NCBI GenBank assembly: GCA_016286595.1
Contig: JAEETR010000169.1
Span: 1-5,632 of the forward strand
Direction: 5' to 3'
DNA from: Oscillospiraceae bacterium
GTDB lineage: Bacteria > Bacillota > Clostridia > Oscillospirales > Oscillospiraceae
Length of the DNA: 5,632 nucleotides
Position 1 is the stretch's first letter. Each line of letters starts with the position of its first letter. The notes under the pieces were generated by a model that saw nothing but the letters and a program-made list of their open reading frames with translations, was not told where the DNA came from and did not search any database. The position numbers and the translations under genes are program-made. Below are positions 5,354 to 5,632 of this stretch, one piece after another.

Positions 5354-5632
5354 TTATTTACCTTTGACCTCGTACATTGCTTCAAGTCCCTTATCAGGAT
5401 GATACGTCCAGGAAACCTTGTAGCTGGCGTTCTCCTCGCTCTGACGCCCCTGCGACCATGTGGTTTCTTCCATTTTCTTCAGTAATGATTCACTGAAGCC
5501 TAGCGTTTTGTGCATTTCACCTATCGTGTCAAGCATATTACTATATATACCAGACAAATTATATAGCCACCATAAATAGTACTCTGTGCTGTCTGAGTCC
5601 TGATCTTCGGGATTTGTATCTATCGTCATCCA
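5354..5632 (-). CDS. Unrecognised AT-rich protein, right edge (possibly N-terminally truncated)
   Basis: The reading frame covers 91 residues from ATG at 5629 to a TAA at 5354-5356, and the frame stays open into the three bases at the edge. Those bases show no ribosome binding site, so the true start may lie outside. I do not recognise the family. The segment opens with an acidic stretch (PEDQDSDSTE, about residues 7-16), followed by an aromatic-rich region with YYLWWLY near 17-23. Basic and acidic helix-like sequence follows at about 44-60, and the C-terminus has tyrosine-, tryptophan- and lysine-bearing SWTYHPDKGLEAMYEVKGK. There is no clear membrane helix. G+C of this stretch is about 43% by hand count, far below the roughly 60-70% of the neighbours, suggesting a separate origin. 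It converges on the CvpA gene and may share its terminator. Confidence 0.6.
   Translation of the reverse strand, partial: WMTIDTNPEDQDSDSTEYYLWWLYNLSGIYSNMLDTIGEMHKTLGFSESLLKKMEETTWSQGRQSEENASYKVSWTYHPDKGLEAMYEVKGK

Overview
This 5.6 kb window looks like a chromosomal segment of a GC-rich Gram-positive anaerobe, most likely a member of the Clostridia of the gut type. The evidence is strong AGGAGG-like ribosome binding sites, compact AT-rich sigma-A-type promoters in otherwise GC-rich DNA, compact rho-independent terminators, and the gene set itself: a clostripain-family C11 protease, a COG2509-like FAD-dependent dehydrogenase and a long CvpA-family protein. The lineage is inferred from gene content only. 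No rRNA, tRNA, insertion sequence or CRISPR array was seen.

Layout from left to right. Positions 1-179 hold the first 59 codons of a minus-strand membrane protein that runs off the left edge, with a good ribosome binding site and an extended -10 promoter at 226-254. A perfect 14-bp terminator hairpin (280-310) separates it from the minus-strand protease gene at 325-2925. That gene encodes an 866-residue membrane-anchored C11 cysteine peptidase with catalytic His330 and Cys375, two Gly/Ser-rich low-complexity linkers and a strongly acidic C-terminal region of unknown function. A 252-bp intergenic region (2926-3177) carries divergent promoters with inverted repeats between and over them.

Rightward, a two-gene unit follows: a 470-residue FAD-dependent oxidoreductase (3178-4590) and a 237-residue CvpA-family membrane protein (4587-5300). 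They overlap by ATGA and end at a strong terminator (5318-5347). The right edge holds a convergent minus-strand gene (5354 to the edge) encoding an unrecognised, much more AT-rich protein (about 43% G+C by hand count).

Functionally, the protease acts outside the membrane and is probably its own transcription unit. The dehydrogenase and CvpA protein are probably translated together, but no shared pathway can be stated. The points most worth a second look are the architecture and linker motifs of the protease, the cysteine cluster in the dehydrogenase, the dyad-rich divergent promoter region, and the compositionally foreign gene at the right edge. I see no clear evidence of a wholly new multi-gene system.
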